A DNA stretch of 5,699 nucleotides from Actinomycetes bacterium (GTDB lineage: Bacteria > Actinomycetota > Acidimicrobiia > Acidimicrobiales > Bog-793): assembly GCA_021785095.1 (NCBI GenBank), contig JAJYGM010000335.1, positions 1 to 5,699 on the forward strand, written 5' to 3'. This document shows positions 5,687 to 5,699 of this stretch, one piece after another. The notes beneath the pieces were generated by a model that worked only from the letters and a program-made list of their open reading frames with translations, made no database searches and was not told where the DNA came from. The first letter of the stretch is position 1. Each line of letters begins with the position of its first letter. The position numbers were made by a program, and so were the translations under genes.

Positions 5687-5699
5687 AACCGCGGCTCGG

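Overview
The window is high-GC bacterial DNA with dense, nearly gapless genes all on the + strand, GTG as well as ATG starts, and almost only G/C-ending codons. Together with the sequence style of the pilin-like proteins this points to a high-GC actinobacterium (Actinomycetota, perhaps Thermoleophilia-like). That assignment is inference; no marker gene is present.

Layout. Positions 2-529 hold the C-terminal half of a PilT-type twitching ATPase. Three pilin-like exported proteins follow with overlapping or almost touching ends (513-2039, 2041-3648, 3651-4544). The first two have a prepilin cleavage motif (Gly, then four residues, then Glu) and a hydrophobic helix; the third has the helix but lacks the Glu, like PilX/GspK-type minor components. 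All three carry very large threonine-rich ectodomains. The first has a C-terminal passenger domain. The second looks like a pilin head interrupted by an IPT/TIG-like insert and followed by two further beta-sandwich-like domains. This is best read as a translationally coupled type IV pilus block: a retraction motor plus surface-exposed minor pilins or adhesins at or near the fibre tip.

From 4545 to 4937 there is no intact gene but there is clear structure. Just after the third pilin-like gene lies a frameshifted, truncated copy of the start of the next gene, and just before that next gene lies a copy of the last 16 codons of the third pilin-like gene. Both pairs have the same 378-base offset. 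This is the scar of a tandem duplication of the pair (minor pilin tail + DUF429 gene), with the middle eroded. The intact DUF429 gene (RNase H-fold family) runs 4938-5675 and seems to lack two of the acidic residues expected in its fold. A strong Shine-Dalgarno sequence after it suggests another gene beyond the window.

The pilin-like ectodomains use the Thr codon ACA heavily (78 of 227 Thr codons by hand count). The flanking pilT and DUF429 genes use none (0 of 18), and neither do the conserved N-terminal helix regions of the pilins themselves (0 of 14).
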